Of a stretch of DNA of 64,000 nucleotides, positions 1 to 8,057 are shown one piece after another. The DNA lies in assembly GCA_016235555.1 (NCBI GenBank), contig JACRKC010000114.1, forward strand, positions 124,001 to 188,000, written 5' to 3'. Position numbers and translations under genes: made by a program. Numbering within the stretch: position 1 is the stretch's first letter; each line of letters starts with the position of its first letter. Under the pieces are notes generated by a model. It was not told where the DNA came from, did not search any database, and saw nothing but the letters and a program-made list of their open reading frames with translations. The stretch comes from Verrucomicrobiota bacterium (GTDB lineage: Bacteria; Verrucomicrobiota; Verrucomicrobiia; Opitutales; Opitutaceae).

Positions 1-1860
1 CCTGCGCAGCTCCCGCAGCTGGCGCAGGAGATTCGTGACGAGCTCATCGCCGTCACCGCGAAAAATGGCGGCCACATCGGCCCGAATCTCGGCGTGGTCG
101 AGCTCACGATCGCGCTGCATCGCGTGTTCTCCACGCCGGACGACCAGTTCGTCTTCGACGTCGCCCACCAAGGCTACGTCCACAAGCTGCTCACCGGCCG
201 GCACGGGGAGTTTTTCCGCAAACTCCGCCAGACCGGCGGCGCGAGCGGCTTCCTCTATCGCAGCGAAAGCGAGCACGACGCCTTCGGCGCCGGCCACGCC
301 GGCACCGCGCTCAGTGCCGCGCTCGGCATGGCCACGGCCCGCGATCTGCGCGGCACCGGCGAACATGTGGTCGCGGTGTGCGGCGATGCGGCCTTCACCT
401 GCGGCGTCACGCTGGAGGCGCTCAACAACGTCGTCTCCTCCACGAAGCGCCTGATCGTCATCCTCAACGACAACGAGTGGTCGATCGCCAAGAACGTCGG
501 CGCGATTTCGAGTTACCTCAACCGTATCAGCACGAGCCCCGCCTACAACAAGCTGCACCACGACATCGAGGCGTTCTTCACCAGCTTCCCGACCGGCGTG
601 GAGATGAACCGCGTTTACATGAAGTGGAAGCGTGAGACGAAGGACTTCTTCGTCGGTTCGTCGCTCTTCGAGAAATTCGGCCTGCGCTACCTCGGTCCGG
701 TCGACGGCCACAACCTCGACGCCCTGCTGAAGAACCTCGAATTCGCCCGGCACTGCGATGTGCCCGTGCTCATCCACGTGCTCACGAAGAAAGGCAAGGG
801 GCTCGAGGCCGCGCAGGCCCACCCGGAGAAGTTCCACGGCCTCGGCGCCTTCGATCCGACGACCGGCGAGAGCAAGAAGCCCGCGCCCGGCTCGCCACCG
901 AACTACCAGGATGTCTTCGGCCAGGCGCTCACCCGGTTCGCCAAGGCCGACCGCAACATCGTCGGCATCACGGGCGCGATGCCGAGCGGCACGGGCCTCT
1001 CCCATCTCGCCAGCGAGGTGCCGGCCCAGTTTTTCGACGTGGGCATCGCCGAGGAGCACGCCGTCCTGTTCGCCGCCGGCCTCGCCACGAAAGGCATCCG
1101 GCCGGTGTGCGCGATCTACTCGACGTTCCTCCAGCGCGCCTACGATCAGGTGATCCACGACGTGGCGCTGCAAAATCTCCCCGTCACCTTCTGTCTCGAT
1201 CGCGCCGGCCTCTCGCCCAATGACGGACCGACCCATCATGGGCTTTTCGACCTCTCCTACCTGCGCTGTGTCCCCAACGCCGTCGTGATGCAACCGAAGG
1301 ACGAGGATGAACTCGTCGACATGTTGCACACCGGCCTCACGCATCGCGGTCCGACCTTCATCCGCTACCCCCGCGGCGCCGGCGTCGGCGTGCCGATCAA
1401 GCCGCAACCGGCGGCGCTCCCAATCGGCCACGCGGAGGTCTTGCGCGAGGGGTCAAACATCATGATCTGGGCGCTTGGCAGCATGGTGCAGGACGCCCAT
1501 CAACTCGCCCGCCGCCTCGCCACCGAGGAAAATCTATCGGTCGGCGTGGTGAATGCCCGGTTCGCCAAACCGCTCGATCGCGCGCTCCTGCTCAGCCACG
1601 CCGCATGCATTCCCCTGCTGGTCACGATGGAGGACAACGTCCTCGCGGGTGGCTTTGGCAGTGCGGTGTTGGAGGCGTTGCACGAGGCGGATTGTCCGGT
1701 CGCGGTCGAGCGCATCGGTTGGCCGGACCGCTTCGTGGAACATGGCTCCTCCGCCGAAGGACTGCGCGCGGCCTACGGCCTCTCCCCCGACGACCTCTAC
1801 CGCCGCGTGCTGGACCGGTGGCGCAACCTCAGCCACGAGCGCGTCGCCGCCGCCGTCTGA
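1..1860 (+). CDS. dxs: 1-deoxy-D-xylulose-5-phosphate synthase, N-terminus cut by the window edge
   Basis: Condenses pyruvate with glyceraldehyde 3-phosphate to 1-deoxy-D-xylulose 5-phosphate using thiamine diphosphate, the first step of the MEP isoprenoid pathway; cytosolic. The frame is open from base 1 (reads PAQLPQLAQEIRDEL), so the ATG at 94 is internal and the true start lies outside. 619 residues are visible against about 620 for the family, so little is missing. Motifs seen: NGGHIGPNLGVVELT (substrate histidine region), YVHKLLTGR, the thiamine-binding GDAAFTCG to NDNEWSI stretch, GIAEEHAVLFAAGLA and DRAGLSPNDGPTHHG. The last differs from the common DRAGLVGADGATHQG, so this is a somewhat divergent DXS. 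No T-run terminator is visible on the plus strand behind it. Confidence 0.95.
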   Translation, partial: PAQLPQLAQEIRDELIAVTAKNGGHIGPNLGVVELTIALHRVFSTPDDQFVFDVAHQGYVHKLLTGRHGEFFRKLRQTGGASGFLYRSESEHDAFGAGHAGTALSAALGMATARDLRGTGEHVVAVCGDAAFTCGVTLEALNNVVSSTKRLIVILNDNEWSIAKNVGAISSYLNRISTSPAYNKLHHDIEAFFTSFPTGVEMNRVYMKWKRETKDFFVGSSLFEKFGLRYLGPVDGHNLDALLKNLEFARHCDVPVLIHVLTKKGKGLEAAQAHPEKFHGLGAFDPTTGESKKPAPGSPPNYQDVFGQALTRFAKADRNIVGITGAMPSGTGLSHLASEVPAQFFDVGIAEEHAVLFAAGLATKGIRPVCAIYSTFLQRAYDQVIHDVALQNLPVTFCLDRAGLSPNDGPTHHGLFDLSYLRCVPNAVVMQPKDEDELVDMLHTGLTHRGPTFIRYPRGAGVGVPIKPQPAALPIGHAEVLREGSNIMIWALGSMVQDAHQLARRLATEENLSVGVVNARFAKPLDRALLLSHAACIPLLVTMEDNVLAGGFGSAVLEALHEADCPVAVERIGWPDRFVEHGSSAEGLRAAYGLSPDDLYRRVLDRWRNLSHERVAAAV

Positions 1861-1865
1861 GGTCC

Positions 1866-1899
1866 AAAGAAAAAGCCGCGCCTCTTGCGAAGCGCGGCT
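1866..1899 (-). terminator. Rho-independent terminator for the minus-strand unit
   Basis: A perfect 8-bp stem (agccgcgc at 1874-1881, gcgcggct at 1892-1899) with a 10-nt loop. Read on the minus strand it is followed by TTTTCTTT (1867-1874), the usual U-tract. It lies just past the stop of the minus-strand small gene at 1924. On the plus strand no T-run follows, so it suits the minus-strand unit better than dxs. Confidence 0.75.
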
Positions 1900-1923
1900 G
1901 AAGAATCGGTCGCGGAGCCGGCG

Positions 1924-2160
1924 TTATTTCTTCGCCTCGGCCTTCTTGGCAAGGGCACCCGAGCCGCCGCATTTTTCGCAGTTCTTGCCGGCCTTGGCCG
2001 CCGTGACGCAGCACTCGTGACCGCAAGCTTTGCCGTCCTTCGAGGCCTTGGCGCAGCAGCCCGCGACCTTGGCTTCCTTCTTGCCCTCGGCCGCGAACGC
2101 GAGTCCGGCCGCCAGGAATGAACCGATAATCAGTGCAACGATGGTCTTCTTCAGTTTCAT
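1924..2160 (-). CDS. small exported cysteine-rich protein, unknown function
   Basis: A 78-residue protein with a clear signal peptide: basic start MKLKKT, a hydrophobic core, and a likely cut after AFA near residue 23. The mature part is lysine-rich and has seven cysteines, in GCCAKA, ACGHECC and NCEKCGG, so it could bind metal or form disulfides in the periplasm. I do not recognise a named family. It is the last gene of the minus-strand run ybaB-recR-tRNA-Gly and has its own terminator directly downstream. The cysteine spacing and signal peptide make a chance ORF unlikely. Confidence 0.75.
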   Translation of the reverse strand: MKLKKTIVALIIGSFLAAGLAFAAEGKKEAKVAGCCAKASKDGKACGHECCVTAAKAGKNCEKCGGSGALAKKAEAKK

Positions 2161-2195
2161 GCGTGTGTAGTGTTTTTGTTTTGGGGGTTGAGGAT

Positions 2196-2270
2196 TGGTG
2201 CGGGCGGAGGGAGTCGAACCCTCCTCTCAAGCTTGGGAAGCTCACATAATAGCCGATATACTACGCCCGC
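2196..2270 (-). tRNA. tRNA-Gly (anticodon CCC), CCA encoded
   Basis: On the minus strand GCGGGCG (5' acceptor strand, 2264-2270) pairs with CGCCCGC (2200-2206). The T arm is GAGGG-TTCGACT-CCCTC and the anticodon loop is TTCCCAA, giving anticodon CCC. The discriminator base is A and a genomic CCA occupies 2196-2198. It sits 42 bases after the recR stop on the same strand, so it may be processed from the same transcript. Confidence 0.93.
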
Positions 2271-2312
2271 AAGGAACGCGGGAACGAAAGGGGGATTTCC
2301 TCCGCACCGCAA

Positions 2313-2909
2313 TCACGAATACACCCGCCGGCTGTCGAGGGCACTTTTGAGCGTCACGGAGTCGGCATAGAGCACACCACCCCCGCTCGGCAGGCCGAAG
2401 CCGATCCGCGTGACCTTCACCGGCCGCCCGCCGGGAAGATGCTCGGTCAGGTAGTGGCAGGTGGCCTCGCCCTCGACGTCGTTCGACAGCGCCAGGATCA
2501 GTTCCGCGATCTCGCCCGACTCCACCCGCGCCCGCAGAGCCGCCAGATTGAGATCGTCCGGGCCGACGCCATGGATGGGGGATAGTTTGCCGTGCAAGAC
2601 ATGGTAGGCGCCCCGGAAAGAGGCGCTTCGCTCGATCGCGACGAGGTCGGGCACCTGTTCCACCACGCAGACCACGGATCGGTCCCGACGTTCGTCCGCG
2701 CAGATGGCACAATGCTCGCCCTCGGCCAGATTGCCGCAGCACGCGCAGCGCCGGACCGATCGCGCCGCCTCTTCAAGCGCCACGACCAACGCCGGCAGAC
2801 GGGCCGGCTTTTCGACCAGCAGGTGCAACGCGATGCGCTCCGAGGATCGATAGCCGAGCCCGGGCAGCTGTTTCAGGTGCTGCTGGAGTTTGTCAAACGC
2901 CGGAGTCAT
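2313..2909 (-). CDS. recR: recombination mediator protein RecR
   Basis: RecR works with RecF/RecO to load RecA on gapped DNA during recombinational repair. The 198-residue length is typical. Visible features: the N-terminal helix-hairpin-helix LKQLPGLGYRSSERIALHL, a zinc finger CACCGNLAEGEHCAIC near residues 54-69, a Toprim domain starting VVCVVEQVPDLVAIE, and the conserved NDVEGEATCHYL segment (usually NPTVEGEAT). It lies 20 bases downstream of the ybaB-family gene, the usual ybaB-recR pair; dnaX, often found just upstream, is absent here. Confidence 0.97.
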   Translation of the reverse strand: MTPAFDKLQQHLKQLPGLGYRSSERIALHLLVEKPARLPALVVALEEAARSVRRCACCGNLAEGEHCAICADERRDRSVVCVVEQVPDLVAIERSASFRGAYHVLHGKLSPIHGVGPDDLNLAALRARVESGEIAELILALSNDVEGEATCHYLTEHLPGGRPVKVTRIGFGLPSGGGVLYADSVTLKSALDSRRVYS

Positions 2910-2929
2910 CGGGCGTCAGCCAGCCAGCT

Positions 2930-3238
2930 TCACATGAAACCCGGCATCTGGAACGCCGAGGTCACCTTCTTCATCTCTGCATCGTTGTAATCCTTGGCCT
3001 GCTTCACGGCATCCTGGATCGCACCCAGCACCGTGTCGCCGACGACCTTGGCGTCTTCTTTCAGAAACTCCGGGTCCAGCACCAGTCCGAGAAATCTCCC
3101 GTTTCCGTTGATCTTCACTTTCACGGCGCCGCCACCGCTGGTGACTTCGATTTCCTTGGCGTCGAACTGCGCTTGGAGCGACTCGATGCCACGCTGCATT
3201 TTCTGGGCTTGTTTGAGGAGTTTGCCGACGCCTGCCAT
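2930..3238 (-). CDS. ybaB: YbaB/EbfC family nucleoid-associated protein
   Basis: A 102-residue protein with the family layout: an N-terminal helix MAGVGKLLKQAQKMQRGIESLQAQ, a central strand EVTSGGGAVKVKINGNG, and a C-terminal GDTVLGAIQDAVKQAKDYNDAEMKK helix region. Family members dimerise, bind DNA and are usually encoded beside recR. It is followed after 20 bases by recR on the same strand. Length and motifs match the family closely. Confidence 0.93.
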   Translation of the reverse strand: MAGVGKLLKQAQKMQRGIESLQAQFDAKEIEVTSGGGAVKVKINGNGRFLGLVLDPEFLKEDAKVVGDTVLGAIQDAVKQAKDYNDAEMKKVTSAFQMPGFM

Positions 3239-3283
3239 GTGGTGTTTGGATTGGAAAAAGTCAGTTGAGCGCGGGCCGGCGCG

Positions 3284-4201
3284 CTAATGCGACAACAAAT
3301 TTTCGTAGCCTTCGCGAAAACTCGGATACCGTGGCCGCCAGCCGAGCACGCGCGCCGCCTTCGCATTCGAGATCACCCGGTCCGGCGTCACGCCCGCCCG
3401 CCCCGCCAGAGGCACGCCGCTGAAGCGCGGCAGCGGCCAGCCCGTGCGGTCCACGAGCCACCGCACCACCTCGCGCTTCGCCGTCGGATGGTCGTCACTG
3501 ATGTTCAGCACCTCGTTTGCCACCGTCGGCGGCGCCACGAATGATGCCCAGATCGCCGCCACAATATCATCCCGGTGGACCAGATTCATCCGATGTTCGC
3601 CGTTCCCCGTGACGTCGCCCGCGCGCACCTGTTCGATGAGATGGTGGCGACCCGGCCCGTAGATGCCCGCGAGCCGAAGCACAAACCACCGGCGCGCCGC
3701 GATCCCGCCATCCGCCTCCGCGGTCGCGCCTCGCACCACGGCCTCCGCCTCCAGCAGGATCCGTGCACGCCCACCCATGTTCTCAGTCGGTGCCGTCTCA
3801 TTCACGCAAGCCCCCTCCCCTTGCGGATATACCGAGGTGATGCCGGTGTAGACCAGCGTGCCGCCCGGTCCATTGGCGCGCAGCCAGGCCACCATCGAGG
3901 CATTGCCGCGCACATAGCTGCGCGTGTAGCCATCGATCCCTCCGCCACCCGAACTCACACAACTCAAAACAAAATCCGGCGCCCCCGTCATGGCACGGTG
4001 CCAGCGATCGTCCGCCAAATCGGCGACCACCGTCTCGATGCCGCACGTGCGCAGGGCCTGGGCCTTGGCTTCATTGCGCGTCAACGCCGTGACGCTCATT
4101 CCCCGCGCAACCGCCTGCCGCGCGACCTCGGAGCCAACATAGCCGCATCCGAAGATCACGAGTCGTTTCCCGGCAAGATTTCCATCGGCATCAGCGCACA
4201 T
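3284..4201 (-). CDS. NAD(P)-dependent epimerase/dehydratase-like protein (SDR superfamily)
   Basis: A 305-residue extended SDR-type protein. The N-terminus has a Rossmann dinucleotide-binding motif, RLVIFGCGYVGSEVARQ (residues about 13-29), and the C-terminal half has a sugar-epimerase-like NLVHRDDIVAAIWASF and VLNISDDHPTAKREVVRWL. No clear YxxxK catalytic pair is obvious; STSVYPQG-like TSVYPQGEGACVNE is the nearest match. It resembles the YeeZ group of uncharacterised epimerase-like proteins. The substrate is unknown. It is divergent from the DJ-1 gene, with only 18 bases between the two proposed starts, so one of the starts may be internal. Confidence 0.85.
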   Translation of the reverse strand: MCADADGNLAGKRLVIFGCGYVGSEVARQAVARGMSVTALTRNEAKAQALRTCGIETVVADLADDRWHRAMTGAPDFVLSCVSSGGGGIDGYTRSYVRGNASMVAWLRANGPGGTLVYTGITSVYPQGEGACVNETAPTENMGGRARILLEAEAVVRGATAEADGGIAARRWFVLRLAGIYGPGRHHLIEQVRAGDVTGNGEHRMNLVHRDDIVAAIWASFVAPPTVANEVLNISDDHPTAKREVVRWLVDRTGWPLPRFSGVPLAGRAGVTPDRVISNAKAARVLGWRPRYPSFREGYENLLSH

Positions 4202-4219
4202 GCCTGTTCAACTCATACC

Positions 4220-4771
4220 ATGCCGACCGTTCTCGCAATCCTGGCGGAGGGTTTTGAGGAGCTTGAGGCAACCGCCCCCATCGATCTGTTGCGCCGCGCC
4301 GGCGCGACCGTCACCATCGCCGCGCTCGGCGACGGCATTCACGTGACCGGCCGCAGCGGTCTGACCATGCACGCCGACACCACGCTCGCCGCGCTCACGG
4401 CCGCGGGCGGCGCGCTCGATTACGACTGCGTGTTTCTCCCCGGCGGACCGGGAGTTCGGCTGATGCGAGCGGACCCATGTGTAATCTCGGTCATAAAGCG
4501 CCACCATGAAGCCGGCCGCTGGATTGCCGCGATCTGCGCTGCACCGCTCGTGCTTCACGATGCCGGCATCCTCACCGGCCGTCGTTACACCGCGCATTTC
4601 TCGGTCGCCGACGAACTGCCAGCCATCCTCGCCAAGGAGCGAACGATCACGGATGATCGGATACTCACCTCGCGCGGCGCCGGCACCGCCGTCGATTTTG
4701 GCCTGTTGCTGGTTGAAAAACTTTTTGGCCCGGAAAAGTCCCTATCCGTCGCGCACGCGATCTGTGCCTGA
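4220..4771 (+). CDS. DJ-1/PfpI family protein
   Basis: A 183-residue class I glutamine-amidotransferase-like protein of the DJ-1/PfpI/ThiJ group; members act as stress-protective deglycase, glyoxalase or chaperone-like proteins. The start MPTVLAILAEGFEELEA at ATG 4220 gives the normal family length, whereas the open frame extends far upstream with no family similarity. The acidic residue of the active site (EGFEELE) and the nucleophile Cys106 in AAICAAPLVL are present, followed by VDFGLLLVEKLFG. Its start is almost back to back with the divergent epimerase-like gene. Confidence 0.92.
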   Translation: MPTVLAILAEGFEELEATAPIDLLRRAGATVTIAALGDGIHVTGRSGLTMHADTTLAALTAAGGALDYDCVFLPGGPGVRLMRADPCVISVIKRHHEAGRWIAAICAAPLVLHDAGILTGRRYTAHFSVADELPAILAKERTITDDRILTSRGAGTAVDFGLLLVEKLFGPEKSLSVAHAICA

Positions 4772-4817
4772 TACCTCTCATTATCAACGGTATTGCAAAA
4801 TGTGCCGATTTAGGTTG

Positions 4818-4875
4818 GCTCTCAGAGCATGGGGGTAATACCCCATTCCCGTTTCCTGCGGCAACTACCCCATTC
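4818..4875. promoter_or_regulatory. dyads and repeated taccccattc motif upstream of the polysaccharide locus
   Basis: In the 176-base gap before the first locus gene there are two adjacent dyads, GCTCT-c-AGAGC (4818-4828) and ATGGGG-gtaata-CCCCAT (4829-4846). The 10-mer taccccattc occurs twice in direct orientation, at 4839-4848 and 4866-4875, 27 bases apart. The position in front of a 40-kb unidirectional locus suggests regulator binding sites, but the first hairpin could also help terminate the upstream DJ-1 gene. No consensus -35/-10 pair was found. Confidence 0.4.
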
Positions 4876-4947
4876 TCACCCTATCGCGTCACCTCGGATT
4901 GGAAGTGACCGTGCGAAGCTGTCGGCCGACCCCTCAATGCCTGATCC

Positions 4948-7900
4948 ATGTGCGGTATAGCCGGATGGATTGATCCGGCCGCCGCGCCTGACACCCGCGA
5001 TGCAGCGGTGTCGCGCATGTGCGAGGCGATGGTGCATCGTGGTCCGGACGACGCCGGCATCGCCTCGCTTTCGGCGGCCACCCTCGGTATGCGCCGCCTC
5101 GCGATCTTCGATCCGGCCAACGGCCATCAACCGATGGTTTCGCCCGATGCGCGGCTCACCCTGGTCTTCAATGGCGCGATCTATAATTTCCGCGCGCTCC
5201 GCGACGAACTCGCCGGCGGCTGGCAGTTTCGCACCCAGTGCGACACCGAAGTTCTGCTCGCGGCCTTCGCCCGCTGGGGCGAGGCGTGCCTCGGACGACT
5301 CCGCGGGATGTTTGCTTTCGCGGTGTGGGATGAGCGCGAACGCACCCTCTTCCTCGCTCGCGACCCCTTTGGCATCAAGCCGCTCTACTACCGCCACGAC
5401 GGCCAGCGGTTGCTCTTCGCGTCGGAGCTCAACGCTCTGCTCGCGGCCGGCGCGTTTCCCGCGGAACTCGATCCGCTGTCAGTCGCGGACTTTCTCGCTT
5501 GGCTCGCCGTGCCCGTGCCGCGCTCGATCTACCGGGACGTGTTCAGCCTGCGCCCCGGCGAGTGTGCCACTTTTCGGGCGGGCCGCCTCGATATCCGCTC
5601 CGCGTGGAGTTTCCGCTCGCTGCCCGCGGACGTGCGGCCGTGCGCCTCGGCCGCGGAATTTTCGTGCGAGCTCCGCGCGCGACTCGACGACAGCATCCGC
5701 GCCCACGTCGTCGCGGATGTGCCGGTCGGGGCGTTCCTGTCCGGCGGACTCGACTCCGCGATCGTGACCGGGCTCATGGCGCGCGCGACGGGCGCGCAGC
5801 TCAAGACCTTCTCGATCGTTTTCGACGAAAGTGAATATTCCGAGGCGGGCCACGCCGCCGCGACCGCCCGGCACCTTGGAACTTCGCATCACGAGAGCCG
5901 GCTCACCGGCGCCGCCATCGCCGCCGATCTCGAGCGCATCGTCACCGCCCTCGATCAACCCACGGGTGACGGCATCAACACCTACTACGCCAGCCGGGCG
6001 GCCCGGGCCGGCGGGGTCACGGTAGCACTCTCCGGCCTCGGCGGCGATGAACTCTTCGGCGGCTACCCGAGCTTCCGCAATATTCCGCGGTTTTCGCGCG
6101 CCCTGCCGTGGTGGTGGAGCGTGCCCGAGGCCATCCGGCACCGCGTCGTGGAGCGTTTGCGCCATGGTGACACCCGCCAGCAAAAACTGGCCGATGTTCT
6201 TGCCTACGCGCGCACCCCGCACGAACTCGGCGCGCTCCAACGCCGGGTGTTCTCCGAGACCACGCGCCTCACTCTGCTGGCACCCGACGCCCGCGCCGCG
6301 GTGCAGGGCCGTTCGCCGTTTCACCCGGAGCTGCCCGTGCTGTCCGCCGATCTCGCCGCCGCCGGGCCGTTCGAGACCGCGAGCGCCTGGGAGCTGCGCA
6401 CCTACATGACCGACGTCCTGCTGCGCGACAGCGACGTGATGAGCATGCGCCATTCCTTGGAACTGCGCGTCCCGTTCGTCGATCGTCCGCTCATCGACTG
6501 GCTCTGGCGGCAGCCGGCGGAGTTCAAGGGCACGCCTCGACACCCCAAATCCGCGCTCTATCACGCCGCGCGTGATCTGCTTCCGGCCGATCTCGCGCGC
6601 CGGCCGAAATGGGGCTTCACCCTTCCGTTTCCCCGTTGGATGAAACACGAGCTGCGGCCATTTCTCGACGAGACCTTCGCCGACGCGAGTGTCGACCGCA
6701 GCGGCCTGTTCGACCGCGCGCAGGTGCAGGCGCTGTGGCGCGATTTCAACTCGCGTGATGACACCCGCCAGTGGTCGCGCGTATGGAGCCTCGCGGTCCT
6801 CGTCGCGTTTGCCAATCGCCGCAGCCCTGCGGCTGCTCCTGCCGGCCATCGCGCGCTCGAGCCCGTCGTGCAATCCGCCCGCCCTGCGTCGCCATCGCCG
6901 GAGCGCCGCGCCCCACCCTCCACGCCGCGACAACCGCCTCACCGCCCGCGCACCAAACCGCGCAGCCGCACCCTGCTGCTCGCCCCGGAGATCTTCGCCT
7001 CCGAGGGCGGCATCGCACGCATCCTCCAGGCTTACCTCAAGGCCCTGTGCGACCTCGCGCCACCGGACGGCGCCGTGCGGTTGCTCGCGCTGAACGACCC
7101 GGCCATCAGTTCGTCCGATCTCCGGCGCAGCGCGAATGACCGACTCGAAGACTGGTTCGCCTGCTCCCGCGACAAGACCCGCTTCGTGCGCGCTGCGTTG
7201 CGCCTGAGCCGCGGCTGTGACCGCCTGATTTGCGGCCACGTCGCGCAGCTCCCGATCGCGTGGCTGGTCAAGCGGCTCCGTCCCCGCCTGCGCTACTTCC
7301 TCGTCGCCCACGGTATCGAGGTATGGCGCCCCTTCAACTTCTCCGAACGTGTCGCGCTGCGCGGCGCGGAGCGGATCCTGTGCGTCAGCGATTTCACGCG
7401 CGGCGAACTCCTCCGCCATTGCCCGCTGCCCGCGGGTCGCGCGGTCGTCCTGCCCAACGCCTTGGATCCGTGCTGCACGATCGCCCCCGGCCGGTCGCTC
7501 GCCGAGTGCCCGCCCGTCATCCTCGTCGTCACCCGCCTCTCCGCCGCGGACCGTTACAAGGGCGTGGATTCCATGATCGAAGCGATGCCCGCGATTCGCG
7601 CCGCGATTCCCGCCGCCCAGCTTCGCATCGTCGGTCGCGGCGACGATCTGTCCCGCCTCCAGGCGCTGCGCGCCCGACTCGGCCTCGCCAACGCCGTCGA
7701 ATTCCTCGGCTACGTCGACGACAACCGCCTCGACCACGAGTTTCACCACTGCCGGCTGTTCGCCCTGCCGAGCGGGAAGGAAGGCTTCGGCCTGGTCTTC
7801 CTTGAAGCCATGGCCCGCGGCCGCCCCTGCCTCGGCGCCCGGGCCGGCGGCGTGCCGGAAGTCATCACGCCCGAGACCGGCGTGCTCGTGGACTACGGCG

Positions 7901-8031
7901 ACGTGCCCGGCATCGCCGCCGCCTGCACCAGCAGCCTTGCCCGCGCCTGGAGCGAACCGGCCATACTCGCGCGCGCCGGCGATTTTTCCTTTTCCAAGTT
8001 CACCGCCAGGCTCGCGGAGCTGATTCGATAA
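4948..8031 (+). CDS. asparagine synthase-like amidotransferase fused to a GT4 glycosyltransferase
   Basis: A 1027-residue single frame with two enzymes. Residues 1 to about 620 are an AsnB-type glutamine-hydrolysing amidotransferase: nucleophile Cys2 in MCGIAGW, the class II glutaminase domain (FNGAIYNFRALRDEL, ARDPFGIKPLYY), and the ATP-pyrophosphatase loop SGGLDS at residues 265-270. A basic, proline-rich linker of about 50-60 residues follows. From about residue 675 there is a GT-B glycosyltransferase with GGIARILQAYLKAL and the GT4 signature EGFGLVFLEAMARG. Polysaccharide-locus AsnB homologues (for example WbpS) amidate sugar carboxylates, so amidation of a uronic acid is plausible. It is the first gene of the locus. 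No frameshift or internal stop separates the halves. Confidence 0.88.
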   Translation: MCGIAGWIDPAAAPDTRDAAVSRMCEAMVHRGPDDAGIASLSAATLGMRRLAIFDPANGHQPMVSPDARLTLVFNGAIYNFRALRDELAGGWQFRTQCDTEVLLAAFARWGEACLGRLRGMFAFAVWDERERTLFLARDPFGIKPLYYRHDGQRLLFASELNALLAAGAFPAELDPLSVADFLAWLAVPVPRSIYRDVFSLRPGECATFRAGRLDIRSAWSFRSLPADVRPCASAAEFSCELRARLDDSIRAHVVADVPVGAFLSGGLDSAIVTGLMARATGAQLKTFSIVFDESEYSEAGHAAATARHLGTSHHESRLTGAAIAADLERIVTALDQPTGDGINTYYASRAARAGGVTVALSGLGGDELFGGYPSFRNIPRFSRALPWWWSVPEAIRHRVVERLRHGDTRQQKLADVLAYARTPHELGALQRRVFSETTRLTLLAPDARAAVQGRSPFHPELPVLSADLAAAGPFETASAWELRTYMTDVLLRDSDVMSMRHSLELRVPFVDRPLIDWLWRQPAEFKGTPRHPKSALYHAARDLLPADLARRPKWGFTLPFPRWMKHELRPFLDETFADASVDRSGLFDRAQVQALWRDFNSRDDTRQWSRVWSLAVLVAFANRRSPAAAPAGHRALEPVVQSARPASPSPERRAPPSTPRQPPHRPRTKPRSRTLLLAPEIFASEGGIARILQAYLKALCDLAPPDGAVRLLALNDPAISSSDLRRSANDRLEDWFACSRDKTRFVRAALRLSRGCDRLICGHVAQLPIAWLVKRLRPRLRYFLVAHGIEVWRPFNFSERVALRGAERILCVSDFTRGELLRHCPLPAGRAVVLPNALDPCCTIAPGRSLAECPPVILVVTRLSAADRYKGVDSMIEAMPAIRAAIPAAQLRIVGRGDDLSRLQALRARLGLANAVEFLGYVDDNRLDHEFHHCRLFALPSGKEGFGLVFLEAMARGRPCLGARAGGVPEVITPETGVLVDYGDVPGIAAACTSSLARAWSEPAILARAGDFSFSKFTARLAELIR

Positions 8032-8057
8032 GATCGGGCCTTCCGTCGCCTCCTGCC

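Noticed and set aside
1874-1899. Terminator for dxs on the plus strand
   Set aside because: No T-run follows the stem on the plus strand; the T-run is on the minus-strand side.
3575-4219. Long N-terminal extension of the DJ-1 gene
   Set aside because: It overlaps the epimerase-like gene on the other strand, has no family match, and the ATG at 4220 gives the exact DJ-1 length.
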